This document shows positions 1 to 6,924 of a stretch of DNA of 7,181 nucleotides, piece after piece. The notes under the pieces were generated by a model. That model did no database searches, had not been told where the DNA came from, and saw only the letters and a list, made by a program, of their open reading frames with translations. The DNA lies in assembly GCA_017849335.1 (NCBI GenBank), contig JAFIHP010000319.1, forward strand, positions 1 to 7,181, in the 5' to 3' direction. Both the position numbers and the translations under genes were made by a program. This DNA comes from Actinomycetales bacterium. GTDB taxonomy: Bacteria; Actinomycetota; Actinomycetes; S36-B12. Numbering within the stretch: position 1 is the first letter of the stretch; the number at the start of each line of letters is the position of its first letter.

Positions 1-698
<698 letters not shown>

Positions 699-707
699 TG
701 GGGGTGA

Positions 708-714
708 CCTTTCC
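708..714 (-). promoter_or_regulatory. Ribosome binding site of secA
   Basis: On the minus strand this reads GGAAAGG, nine bases before the GTG at 696-698. It decides between two nearby in-frame GTG codons in favour of the upstream one. Confidence 0.6.
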
Positions 715-768
715 GTCGGTGTGCGCCGAGGGCGCGCCTGAGCCGGGGTCTACACGACCGCCGGGTCC

Positions 769-774
769 ATCGTA
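769..774 (-). promoter_or_regulatory. Candidate -10 box for secA
   Basis: On the minus strand this reads TACGAT, which fits the actinobacterial TANNNT pattern and matches TATAAT at four of six positions. It lies 70 nt upstream of the secA GTG. No convincing -35 box was found 16-18 nt further upstream, so the call is tentative. Confidence 0.3.
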
Positions 775-820
775 CGTGGGCGGCCTCGCGCAGGCTCCCG
801 CCAGTGCGAGACTTGCGCGC

Positions 821-1612
821 ATGCTGACCGTCCCGGGCCCTGCGGTCACGCTGTCCGACGGCGTCGTGCTGCTGCGCGGGGAGCAGCCGACGGACATCGA
901 CGACATGGTGTCCGGCTGCGCCGACCCGCTCACCGCGCAGTGGGTGCCGCTGCCAGCACCCTACGGACCCGACGACGCGCGGGCCTGGCTCGCCCTCCGC
1001 GAGACCGACGAGCAGTGGTGGTCCTGGCCGATGTGGGCGATCACCACGCCGCCGGCGCCGCGCTGGAGCGGGTCGATCGGCCTCCATCCGGACGGGGCGG
1101 GAGCAGCCGAGGTCGGCTACCTCGTCGCGCCCTGGGCCCGCGGGGACAGGCTCGCCGAGCGCTCACTGCGCCTGGTGTGCGCCTTCGCCTTCGGCACGCT
1201 CGGCCTGCAGGTCGTGACGTGGCGCGCGTACGTCGGCAACGAGGCGTCGCGCCGGGTCGCCCAGCAGGTCGGTTTCGACATCCCCGACCATGCCTTCGCG
1301 CGCTGGGGGGCGCATCGCGGCGAGCGCCGGGACTGCTGGCTGGGGACGTTGACGCCGGAGGCCCTGGCCCGGCGCGGGCGCCTGCCGGACGCCGCGGACC
1401 CGACCGATCGCGCCCTCACCGCCCGGGAGGTGCAGGTCCTCGACCTCATGACGCGCGGTCGCACCAACCAGGAGATCGCCGACGACCTGGGGATCAGCAC
1501 GAACACCGTGAAGAACCACGTCCGCAGCGTGCTGGAGAAGCTGTCGGCCCGGTCGCGCGCGGAGGCCGTCGTGGTCGGACTGCGTCGCGGCCTGACGACG
1601 CTGCCCGACTAG
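821..1612 (+). CDS. GNAT acetyltransferase-like domain fused to a LuxR-type HTH DNA-binding domain
   Basis: The 263-residue protein has two parts. Residues about 8-175 look like a RimJ/RimL-type GNAT domain: EVGYLVAPWARG forms the core strand and start of the acetyl-CoA loop, and N140-x-A-S-R-R-V-A followed by a GF pair matches the C-terminal GNAT motif. The loop reads R107-G-D-R-L-A112 instead of the usual R-G-x-G-L-A, so the second glycine is an arginine (R110). Residues about 198-260 form a complete LuxR/GerE-type HTH: LTARE (199-203), then NQEIADDLGIS and TVKNHVRSVLEKL, with all family-defining positions kept. There is no receiver domain or recognised ligand-binding domain. The likely role is a transcription regulator whose GNAT part either acetylates a target or senses acyl-CoA; this is inference. 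The ATG at 821 is chosen because it starts just before the GNAT fold; no strong ribosome binding site is visible, and an in-frame GTG at 776 is the alternative. Confidence 0.85.
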   Translation: MLTVPGPAVTLSDGVVLLRGEQPTDIDDMVSGCADPLTAQWVPLPAPYGPDDARAWLALRETDEQWWSWPMWAITTPPAPRWSGSIGLHPDGAGAAEVGYLVAPWARGDRLAERSLRLVCAFAFGTLGLQVVTWRAYVGNEASRRVAQQVGFDIPDHAFARWGAHRGERRDCWLGTLTPEALARRGRLPDAADPTDRALTAREVQVLDLMTRGRTNQEIADDLGISTNTVKNHVRSVLEKLSARSRAEAVVVGLRRGLTTLPD

Positions 1613-1635
1613 CGGCCAACCGGCCTCCGACTAGC
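1605..1635. repeat. 9-bp direct repeat carrying both convergent stop codons; possible weak bidirectional terminator
   Basis: CCGACTAGC occurs at 1605-1613 and again at 1627-1635. The palindromic CTAG in the left copy supplies the TAG stop of the plus-strand GNAT-LuxR gene, and the one in the right copy supplies the TAG stop of the minus-strand DUF3017 gene. Between them ggcc-aacc-ggcc can form a 4-bp stem hairpin, possibly extended by the two CTAG elements. There is no T tract on either strand, so terminator function is uncertain. Confidence 0.35.
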
Positions 1636-1945
1636 TGGGGGCCGGCACCCAGAACGTGAAGATCGTCAGCCCGACGCCGAGGACGAGCAGCGTGAGGACG
1701 TCGACGCGTCGGGACCGGACCGCCAGCAGGCCCGCGTCGGACTCGGGGAGCAGCATGCGCAGGAACGCGGCGAGCAGGACGCTCGCCGAGAGCACGATGG
1801 AGCCGCGCCGGAAGTAGTCCAGACCGATGAGCAGCATCGCGACGCCGACGCCCGAGAGCACGACGATGGTCGGCCACTGCGCCCAGAACCCACGACGACT
1901 GCTCGGGCGCAACGGCACGACGTTGTCGGGCGCCCCAGGCTCCAT
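1631..1945 (-). CDS. DUF3017 small membrane protein
   Basis: This 104-residue protein matches the actinobacterial DUF3017 family, of unknown function, by its pattern of three hydrophobic segments and the internal AGLLAVRSRRVDVLTL stretch. Probable membrane helices are at residues about 23-43, 47-65 and 82-100, and the N-terminal 20 residues are hydrophilic. Its length fits the family. The ATG start is well supported by GGAGG 8 nt upstream. It follows folD after a 42-bp gap and is the last gene of the purine/one-carbon operon. A DUF3017 gene next to folD or purH is a recurrent actinobacterial arrangement as I recall it, which supports a link to this operon but does not give a function. Confidence 0.85.
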   Translation of the reverse strand: MEPGAPDNVVPLRPSSRRGFWAQWPTIVVLSGVGVAMLLIGLDYFRRGSIVLSASVLLAAFLRMLLPESDAGLLAVRSRRVDVLTLLVLGVGLTIFTFWVPAPS

Positions 1946-1953
1946 GCCCGCAT

Positions 1954-1958
1954 CCTCC
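1954..1958 (-). promoter_or_regulatory. Ribosome binding site of the DUF3017 gene
   Basis: The minus strand reads GGAGG here, eight bases before the ATG at 1943-1945. It is the strongest Shine-Dalgarno sequence in the operon and belongs to the one gene (after purN) that is not joined to its predecessor by an overlap. Confidence 0.7.
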
Positions 1959-1987
1959 CACGTCCCCGGCGAGGGGACGGGCCTCGA

Positions 1988-2836
1988 TCAGGCAGCGGAC
2001 TCCGCGATCTCGACGACGTTCGCGAGCAGCATCGCGCGCGTCATGAGGCCGACGCCGCCGGGCATCGGGGCCACGAAGCCGGCCACCTCGAGCACGTCGG
2101 GCGCGACGTCGCCGACGAGTCCGGCCTCGGTGCGGGTGATCCCGACGTCGAGGACGGCGGCGCCCGGCTTCACGTCGGCGGCCCTGACCAGATGAGGGAC
2201 GCCGGCGGCCGCGACGACGATGTCGGCCGACCGCAGGTGCGTGGGCAGGTCGCGCGTGCCGGTGTGGCACAGCGTGACGGTGGCGTTCTCCGACCGGCGG
2301 GTGAGCAGGAGGCCGAGCGGCCGCCCGACCGTGACGCCACGGCCGACGATCACGACCTCCGCTCCGTCGATCGGCACCTCGTACCGACGCAGCAGCGCGA
2401 CGATGCCGCGCGGCGTGCACGGCAGCGGCGCCGGGTCGCCGAGCACGAGCCGGCCCAGGTTCGTGGGGTGCAGGCCGTCGGCGTCCTTGGCCGGGTCCAT
2501 CAGCGCCAGCACCTGGTTGGCGTCCAGGTGGCGCGGGAGCGGGAGCTGCACGATGTACCCAGTCACGGCCGGGCCGGCGCTGAGCCGCTGGATCTCCGCG
2601 ACGACCTGCTCCTGCGTCGCGTCGGCGGGAAGGTCCACCCGGACCGACTCGATGCCGACCTCGGCGCAGTCACGGTGCTTGCCGGCGACGTACGCCTGGC
2701 TGCCCGGGTCCTCCCCGACCATGACCGTGCCGAGCCCCGGCACGATGCCGCGGGCGCGCAGGGCCTCGACCCTCGCCCGCAGGTCCGCCTTGACCTCGGC
2801 TGCCGATGCCTTGCCGTCCAGGAGTGTCGCGGTCAC
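1988..2836 (-). CDS. folD: Bifunctional methylenetetrahydrofolate dehydrogenase / methenyltetrahydrofolate cyclohydrolase FolD
   Basis: FolD converts 5,10-methylene-THF to 5,10-methenyl-THF with NADP, then hydrolyses it to 10-formyl-THF, the formyl donor for PurN and PurH. The 282-residue length is normal. Visible motifs are the catalytic Y49-V-A-G-K53 pair, QLPLPRHLD, KDADGLHPTNLGRL, PCTPRGI, and the Rossmann nucleotide-binding segment VVIVGRGVTVGRPLG followed by RRSENATVTLCHTGT, typical of actinobacterial FolD. Near the C-terminus the family signature PGGVGPMT reads PGGVGLMT, with leucine at 264 in place of proline. The GTG start overlaps the TGA stop of the upstream transporter gene by 4 bp (GTGA, 2833-2836), and there is no good ribosome binding site at normal spacing, so translational coupling is likely. 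The reading frame stays open far upstream, but that extension lies inside the transporter gene and is spurious. Confidence 0.96.
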   Translation of the reverse strand: MTATLLDGKASAAEVKADLRARVEALRARGIVPGLGTVMVGEDPGSQAYVAGKHRDCAEVGIESVRVDLPADATQEQVVAEIQRLSAGPAVTGYIVQLPLPRHLDANQVLALMDPAKDADGLHPTNLGRLVLGDPAPLPCTPRGIVALLRRYEVPIDGAEVVIVGRGVTVGRPLGLLLTRRSENATVTLCHTGTRDLPTHLRSADIVVAAAGVPHLVRAADVKPGAAVLDVGITRTEAGLVGDVAPDVLEVAGFVAPMPGGVGLMTRAMLLANVVEIAESAA

Positions 2837-3831
2837 GGCCCGGCTTGTTCCACCCCGCCCCGCCGGTCGGTGCGCCGCGTCAGTGGAGTGCCGCGACGTC
2901 CGGCGGCGACGAGGACCGACAACCCGGTCATGCCGACGCCGACGAACAGGTGCCAGCCGAGCGAGGTCCCGGGAGTCGGCGCGAGCAGGTCGAGGACGAG
3001 CGCTCCGGCGAGCTGTCCGAACAGCGACAGCAGCGAGTACACGAGCACGCCGAGCACCGGTACGGCCCAGGCGCCGCCGACGATGACGGCGAACCCCAGG
3101 ACGCCGCCGACGTACGCCCACGGCGCGGCCCCCCAGGGGTCCGCGAGATCCAGCCCCAGCAGGACCGCGACTCCGAGGACCGCGCACATCGCGACCGCGC
3201 CGCCGGCGAAGTTTCCCCACGCGCCCACGAACGGGCTGCGGCCGGCGAGCCCGACCCGCCCGTTGAACGCCTGCTGCGGAGCAAGGAGCGCACCGGCGAC
3301 GATCGCGAGCAGCGCGAACACGAGGACTCCTCCCGCCGACGCCAACCGGTCGGACACGCCGACGGCGACCGCCGCGACGGCCAGGGCCGCTGCCACGACC
3401 CGGCGGAGCGTCACCGCTCGTCGGCCGGTCCCCGTCAGGCCCAGTCGGTCGACGAGGAGCGAGCCGGTCGTCTGGCCCGCGACGACGCCGACGGTGAAGA
3501 CGGCGACGCCTGCGACCGGCACGGTCAGGCTCTGGATCACCAGGAAGAAGCTGCCGAACAGGCCACCCGTCAGGACCCACACGGGCAGGGCCCCCGACCG
3601 GACGGACCGGGCGACGTCGGCGAGACCGCGACGCACCGACCCGGTTGCCACCACGATCACCGTCAGGAGGGTGAACCCCGTCAGCATCGTCCACCAGGCC
3701 GGGAACAGGCCGCTTCCGGTGTGATGGGAGAGCTCGCCGTTCACGCGGGACTGGACCGCGATGGCTCCGCCGAGGACGACCGTGACCGCGCCGACGAGCA
3801 GCCGTCGCGGCTCGGGCGACCGGGCCGTCAT
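2833..3831 (-). CDS. YdcZ/DUF606-type DMT superfamily transporter, second of a tandem pair
   Basis: This 332-residue integral membrane protein has two homologous halves of about five helices each, as in fused members of the YdcZ (DUF606) branch of the drug/metabolite transporter superfamily. The first half has Q27-S-R-V-N31, VFTVGVVAGQ ending at Q120, and D128-R-L-G; the second has QQAFN at 186-190, VPVLGVLVYSLLSLFGQ and LDLLAPTPG. The arginine-rich loop at about 66-78 in repeat 1 has no positive counterpart in repeat 2, as expected if the five-helix repeats are inverted. A hydrophilic, basic tail of about 20 residues (312-332) is absent from its upstream paralogue. The ATG overlaps the previous stop as ATGA (3828-3831) and its own stop overlaps folD as GTGA. 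Substrate unknown; its operon position suggests something linked to purine or one-carbon metabolism, which is inference. Confidence 0.88.
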   Translation of the reverse strand: MTARSPEPRRLLVGAVTVVLGGAIAVQSRVNGELSHHTGSGLFPAWWTMLTGFTLLTVIVVATGSVRRGLADVARSVRSGALPVWVLTGGLFGSFFLVIQSLTVPVAGVAVFTVGVVAGQTTGSLLVDRLGLTGTGRRAVTLRRVVAAALAVAAVAVGVSDRLASAGGVLVFALLAIVAGALLAPQQAFNGRVGLAGRSPFVGAWGNFAGGAVAMCAVLGVAVLLGLDLADPWGAAPWAYVGGVLGFAVIVGGAWAVPVLGVLVYSLLSLFGQLAGALVLDLLAPTPGTSLGWHLFVGVGMTGLSVLVAAGRRGTPLTRRTDRRGGVEQAGP

Positions 3832-4778
3832 CGGCGCCGTCCGCGGGCGGCAACGCTGACGGCGACGAACGCGAGCACGAGGCCCGCCACGAGGTTCCAT
3901 CCCACAGACGCGCCCGGGGTGGGCGCGAGCAGATCGAGGAGGAGCGCCGCCGTCAGCTGCCCGGCGATGCTGAGGAGGGCGAAGAGCAGCACCCCGATCA
4001 GGGGCACCACCCATGCGGCCAGGGTGATGAAGACGATCCCCACGACCCCGCCCAGGTAGGACCACCACGGCGCGCCGCCGACCGGATGCAGGGTCGACCC
4101 GTCGGCGACCGTCGTGACCGCGAGCGCCGCCACCAGTCCGACCGTGCCGAACGCGAAGTTCAGCACCGACGAGGGCATCGGCCCGTTGGCCGCGATCGCC
4201 ACCCGCCCGTTCAGCGCCTGCTGGACCGCGATCCCGCATCCGGCCAGCACGGCGAGCGCGACCGGCACGACCGAGAACGACGAGCCCCCGAGCCGCCCCG
4301 ACACGGCGATCACGACAGCGACGATCGCCAGGGCCGCCGAGACGAGCCGCCGGACGGTGACCGCTTGGACCCCGGCCGGACCTAGTCCCACGCGGTCGAC
4401 GACCACGGCGTTCACGCTCTGACCGGCCACCGTGCCGACCGTGAAGATGGCGACTCCGACCAGCGGCACGACCGCGCTCTGGACCCCGACGAAGAAGCCG
4501 CCCAGCACGCCACCGAGCAGCTGCCACCAGCGCAGCCCGCCGGCCCGCACCGCCGTCGCGACCCGACGCAGGCCGCGTCGCAGCGGCGGGCTCAGGGCGA
4601 CGGCGACGCCCAGCACGGCCAGGCCCGAGCCGAAGCTCCAGACCGCCGCCTCCAGCGGGTTGCCGAACGCGTGCGACAGCTCGCTGTTGAGGCGGGACTG
4701 CGCGGCGGTGAGCAAGCCGACGAGCAGGGCGGCCGCCACCGGCACCGGCCCGTACCGTCGGCTGCCCAGGGCACTCAA
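3828..4778 (-). CDS. YdcZ/DUF606-type DMT superfamily transporter, first of a tandem pair (TTG start)
   Basis: This 316-residue membrane protein is a close paralogue of the next gene, with about half of residues identical by eye over positions 20-132. It shows the same two-repeat plan: Q27-S-R-L-N31, IFTVGTVAGQ ending at Q120, D128-R-V-G, then QQALN at 186-190, VPLIGVLLFALLSIAGQ and LDLLAPTPG. The proposed start is TTG at 4776-4778, overlapping the purH stop as TTGA. Two things support it: it continues the 4-bp overlap pattern of the operon, and with this start the protein aligns with its ATG-started paralogue without a gap from residue 20 to about 237, so the N-terminal lengths agree. No ribosome binding site precedes it, so reinitiation after purH is likely. 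An in-frame GTG at 4743-4745 is the alternative and would remove 11 residues. Substrate unknown. Confidence 0.86.
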   Translation of the reverse strand: MSALGSRRYGPVPVAAALLVGLLTAAQSRLNSELSHAFGNPLEAAVWSFGSGLAVLGVAVALSPPLRRGLRRVATAVRAGGLRWWQLLGGVLGGFFVGVQSAVVPLVGVAIFTVGTVAGQSVNAVVVDRVGLGPAGVQAVTVRRLVSAALAIVAVVIAVSGRLGGSSFSVVPVALAVLAGCGIAVQQALNGRVAIAANGPMPSSVLNFAFGTVGLVAALAVTTVADGSTLHPVGGAPWWSYLGGVVGIVFITLAAWVVPLIGVLLFALLSIAGQLTAALLLDLLAPTPGASVGWNLVAGLVLAFVAVSVAARGRRR

Positions 4779-6346
4779 TGGAAGAAGTGCCGGGTACCGG
4801 TCACGTACATCGTCACACCGGCAGCACGAGCCGCCGCGAAGACCTCCTCGTCGCGGACCGAGCCGCCGGGCTGGACCACCGCGCGCACGCCCGCGGCCAG
4901 CAGCACCTCCAAGCCGTCCGGGAACGGGGAGAAGGCGACCGACGCCGCGACCGAACCGGCGGCCCGGTCGCCGGCGCGCTCGACCGACAGGCGGGCCGAG
5001 TCGACCCGGTTGACCTGGCCCATCCCGACGCCGACCGCGGCCCCGCCGGAGGCCAGGAGGATGGCGTTGGACTTGACCGACCGGCAGGCCCGCCACGCGA
5101 ACGCCAGGTCGCGCATCGTCGTCGCGTCCGCGGGCTCACCCGTGACCAGCGTCCACTCCTCCGGATCGTCACCGGGGGCGTCGACCGCGTCCACGACCTG
5201 CATGAGCAGGCCGCCGGAGATCGACCGCGTCTCCAGGCGCGTGCCGGGATGCGGACCGGCCACCCGCAGGACGCGCAGGTTCTTCTTGGCGGCCAGGACG
5301 GCCAGCGCGTCCGGCTCGAAATCGGGCGCGACGATGACCTCGGTGAAGACGTCGGCCATGGCCTCGGCCAGCTCGACCGAGACCGGGCGGTTGGCGGCGA
5401 CCACGCCACCGAACGCCGACACCGGGTCGGTCGCGAAGGCCTTGCGGTAGGCCTCGGCGATGTCGAGGCCGACCGCGATGCCGCACGGGTTGGCGTGCTT
5501 GATGATCGCGACCGCGGGCTCGAGGTGGTCGAACGCCGCCCGACGCGCCGCATCGGCGTCGACGTAGTTGTTGTACGACATGGCCTTGCCCTGCAGCTGC
5601 TCGGCGCCGGCCAGGGCGGGCTCGTGGTGCGCGGACAGGTACACCGCCGCGCGCTGGTGCGGGTTCTCCCCGTACCGCAGGACCTCCCCGCGGGTCCAGG
5701 CCGCGCCGACCCAGGTCGGGAAGCCCTCCCCGTCCGGGTCCGGGGCGACGACGCTGCCGAGCCAGGACGCGACCGCGATGTCGTAGGTCGCCGTGTGCGA
5801 GAACGCCTCGGTCGCCAGCGCCGCGCGCTGCGCGAGCGTGAAGCCGCCGTCGGCGACGGCTGCCGCGACGTCCGCGTATCGGGCGGGCGACGTCACGACC
5901 GCGACGTTGGCGTAGTTCTTCGCCGACGCGCGGACCATCGCCGGTCCCCCGATGTCGATCTGCTCGACGCAGTCGTCGACGCCCGCACCGGACGCGACCG
6001 TCTGGGTGAAGGGGTAGAGGTTCACCACGACGAGCTCGAACGGCGCGATCTCGTGCTCGGCGAGCTGGTCGCCGTGCTCGGACTTGCGCAGGTCGGCCAG
6101 CAGGCCGCCGTGGATCCGGGGGTGCAGCGTCTTGACCCGGCCGTCCAGGATCTCCGGGAACCCGGTGACGTCGCCGACCGCGGTGACCGGTACCCCGGCC
6201 GCCGCGATAGTCGACGCGGTGGACCCGGTCGACACGATCTCCACGCCGGCGTCGGCGAGGGTCCGCGCCAGCTCGACCAGGCCGGTCTTGTCGTACACCG
6301 AGACCAACGCTCGGCGGACCGGGCGACGATCCTCGTGGGTGCTCAT
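4775..6346 (-). CDS. purH: Bifunctional AICAR transformylase / IMP cyclohydrolase PurH
   Basis: PurH catalyses the last two steps of IMP synthesis: formyl transfer from 10-formyl-THF to AICAR, then cyclisation of FAICAR. The 523-residue length is typical. The N-terminal cyclohydrolase (MGS-like) domain shows SVYDKTGL (16-23), STGST (39-43), GRVKTLHPRIHGG (69-81), VNLYPF and IGGPAMVRASAKN. The transformylase domain shows the catalytic K283-H284 in IKHANPCG, AFGGVVA, SVKSNAI, GMGQVNRVDS and, near the C-terminus, QPGGSVRDEE. The stretch usually seen as ASDAFFPF reads ASVAFSPF, so residue 470 is valine where aspartate is common. The ATG overlaps the purN stop as ATGA (6343-6346), and AAGGGA (6351-6356) serves as a ribosome binding site. 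The stop overlaps the first transporter gene as TTGA. Confidence 0.97.
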   Translation of the reverse strand: MSTHEDRRPVRRALVSVYDKTGLVELARTLADAGVEIVSTGSTASTIAAAGVPVTAVGDVTGFPEILDGRVKTLHPRIHGGLLADLRKSEHGDQLAEHEIAPFELVVVNLYPFTQTVASGAGVDDCVEQIDIGGPAMVRASAKNYANVAVVTSPARYADVAAAVADGGFTLAQRAALATEAFSHTATYDIAVASWLGSVVAPDPDGEGFPTWVGAAWTRGEVLRYGENPHQRAAVYLSAHHEPALAGAEQLQGKAMSYNNYVDADAARRAAFDHLEPAVAIIKHANPCGIAVGLDIAEAYRKAFATDPVSAFGGVVAANRPVSVELAEAMADVFTEVIVAPDFEPDALAVLAAKKNLRVLRVAGPHPGTRLETRSISGGLLMQVVDAVDAPGDDPEEWTLVTGEPADATTMRDLAFAWRACRSVKSNAILLASGGAAVGVGMGQVNRVDSARLSVERAGDRAAGSVAASVAFSPFPDGLEVLLAAGVRAVVQPGGSVRDEEVFAAARAAGVTMYVTGTRHFFH

Positions 6347-6918
6347 GGTGTCCCTTCGATCAGGTGGGCCAGGGTGTCGACGAGCATGGTGCGCTCGACC
6401 TGCTTGATGCGCTCGTGCAATGACGCCTCGTCGTCGCCCGGCAGCACCTCGACCGCCTGCTGGGCCAGGATCGGGCCGGTGTCGACGCCGTGGTCGACGA
6501 GGTGGACCGTGCAGCCGGACACCTTGACGCCGTAAGCGAGCGCGTCACGGACGCCATGGGCACCCGCGAACGCAGGCAGGAGCGCGGGGTGGGTGTTGAC
6601 GATCCGTCCGTCGAACGCGTCGACCACGCGCGGGCCGAGGATGCGCATGAACCCGGCGCTGACGACCCAGTCCGGCGCGTGGCGCTCGATCTCGCGGGCG
6701 AGGGCCTCGTTCCAGGCGGGACGGTCGGCGAAGTCGGCGGGCCGGACGACGAACGTGGCCGTACCGGCCCGGCGGCCGCGGTCGAGCGCCGGGGCGTCGG
6801 CGACGTCCGAGCCGACCGCGACGACGGTCGCGTCGAGCGCACCTGATGCGGTCGCGTCGAGGACGGCCTGGAGCAGGGTGCCCGAGCCCGACGCGAGGAC
6901 CACCAGGCGTGCGGGCAC
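6343..6918 (-). CDS. purN: Phosphoribosylglycinamide (GAR) formyltransferase PurN
   Basis: PurN transfers the formyl group of 10-formyl-THF to GAR, the third step of de novo purine synthesis. The 191-residue length is that of the folate-dependent enzyme, not the larger PurT. Visible landmarks are the N-terminal phosphate-binding loop SGSGTLLQA (10-18), GFMRIL (89-94), N108-T-H110-P and D146 in VDHGVDTGPI; these three residues align with the catalytic N106, H108 and D144 of E. coli PurN. The start is GTG at 6916-6918, directly before PARLVVLASGSG. Only a weak AGGG precedes it, but a TANNNT box ending 7 nt upstream suggests leaderless expression. It heads the overlapping gene series and shares 4 bp (ATGA) with purH. 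A membrane-protein gene ends 53 bp upstream on the same strand, so read-through transcription is also possible. Confidence 0.96.
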   Translation of the reverse strand: MPARLVVLASGSGTLLQAVLDATASGALDATVVAVGSDVADAPALDRGRRAGTATFVVRPADFADRPAWNEALAREIERHAPDWVVSAGFMRILGPRVVDAFDGRIVNTHPALLPAFAGAHGVRDALAYGVKVSGCTVHLVDHGVDTGPILAQQAVEVLPGDDEASLHERIKQVERTMLVDTLAHLIEGTP

Positions 6919-6924
6919 GGCGAA

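Larger units (their letters stand above)
699..820. other. Divergent intergenic region between secA and the GNAT-LuxR gene
   Basis: These 122 bp separate two divergently transcribed genes and should hold both promoters. The best candidate -10 box on the secA strand is TACGAT at 769-774, which would give a leader of about 65 nt; no TTGACA-like -35 is visible at the expected spacing. On the plus strand only a poor GAGACT (808-813) lies at a suitable distance from the ATG at 821. An 8-bp palindrome ggcgcgcc (731-738) is present but has no evident role. No small gene or structured RNA is recognisable. Confidence 0.5.

Noticed and set aside
2192..3724. Long plus-strand open frame of 510 codons.
   Set aside because: It lies antisense to folD and the second transporter, is low in hydrophobic order and rich in R, P, T and S, and matches no family.
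2837..3853. Upstream extension of the folD reading frame, which stays open to 3853.
   Set aside because: The extension is arginine/proline-rich out-of-frame sequence lying across the transporter gene. FolD homology begins at the GTG at 2836.
4592..4774. Small 60-codon minus-strand frame starting with GTG just after the purH stop.
   Set aside because: It is in a different frame from the transporter, with S/R/P-rich shadow composition; the transporter frame carries the membrane helices and family motifs.
4778..6535. Long plus-strand open frame of 585 codons.
   Set aside because: It is antisense to purH and part of purN, has shadow composition rich in R, G, D and V, and no recognisable domain. 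High GC content leaves such frames open by chance.
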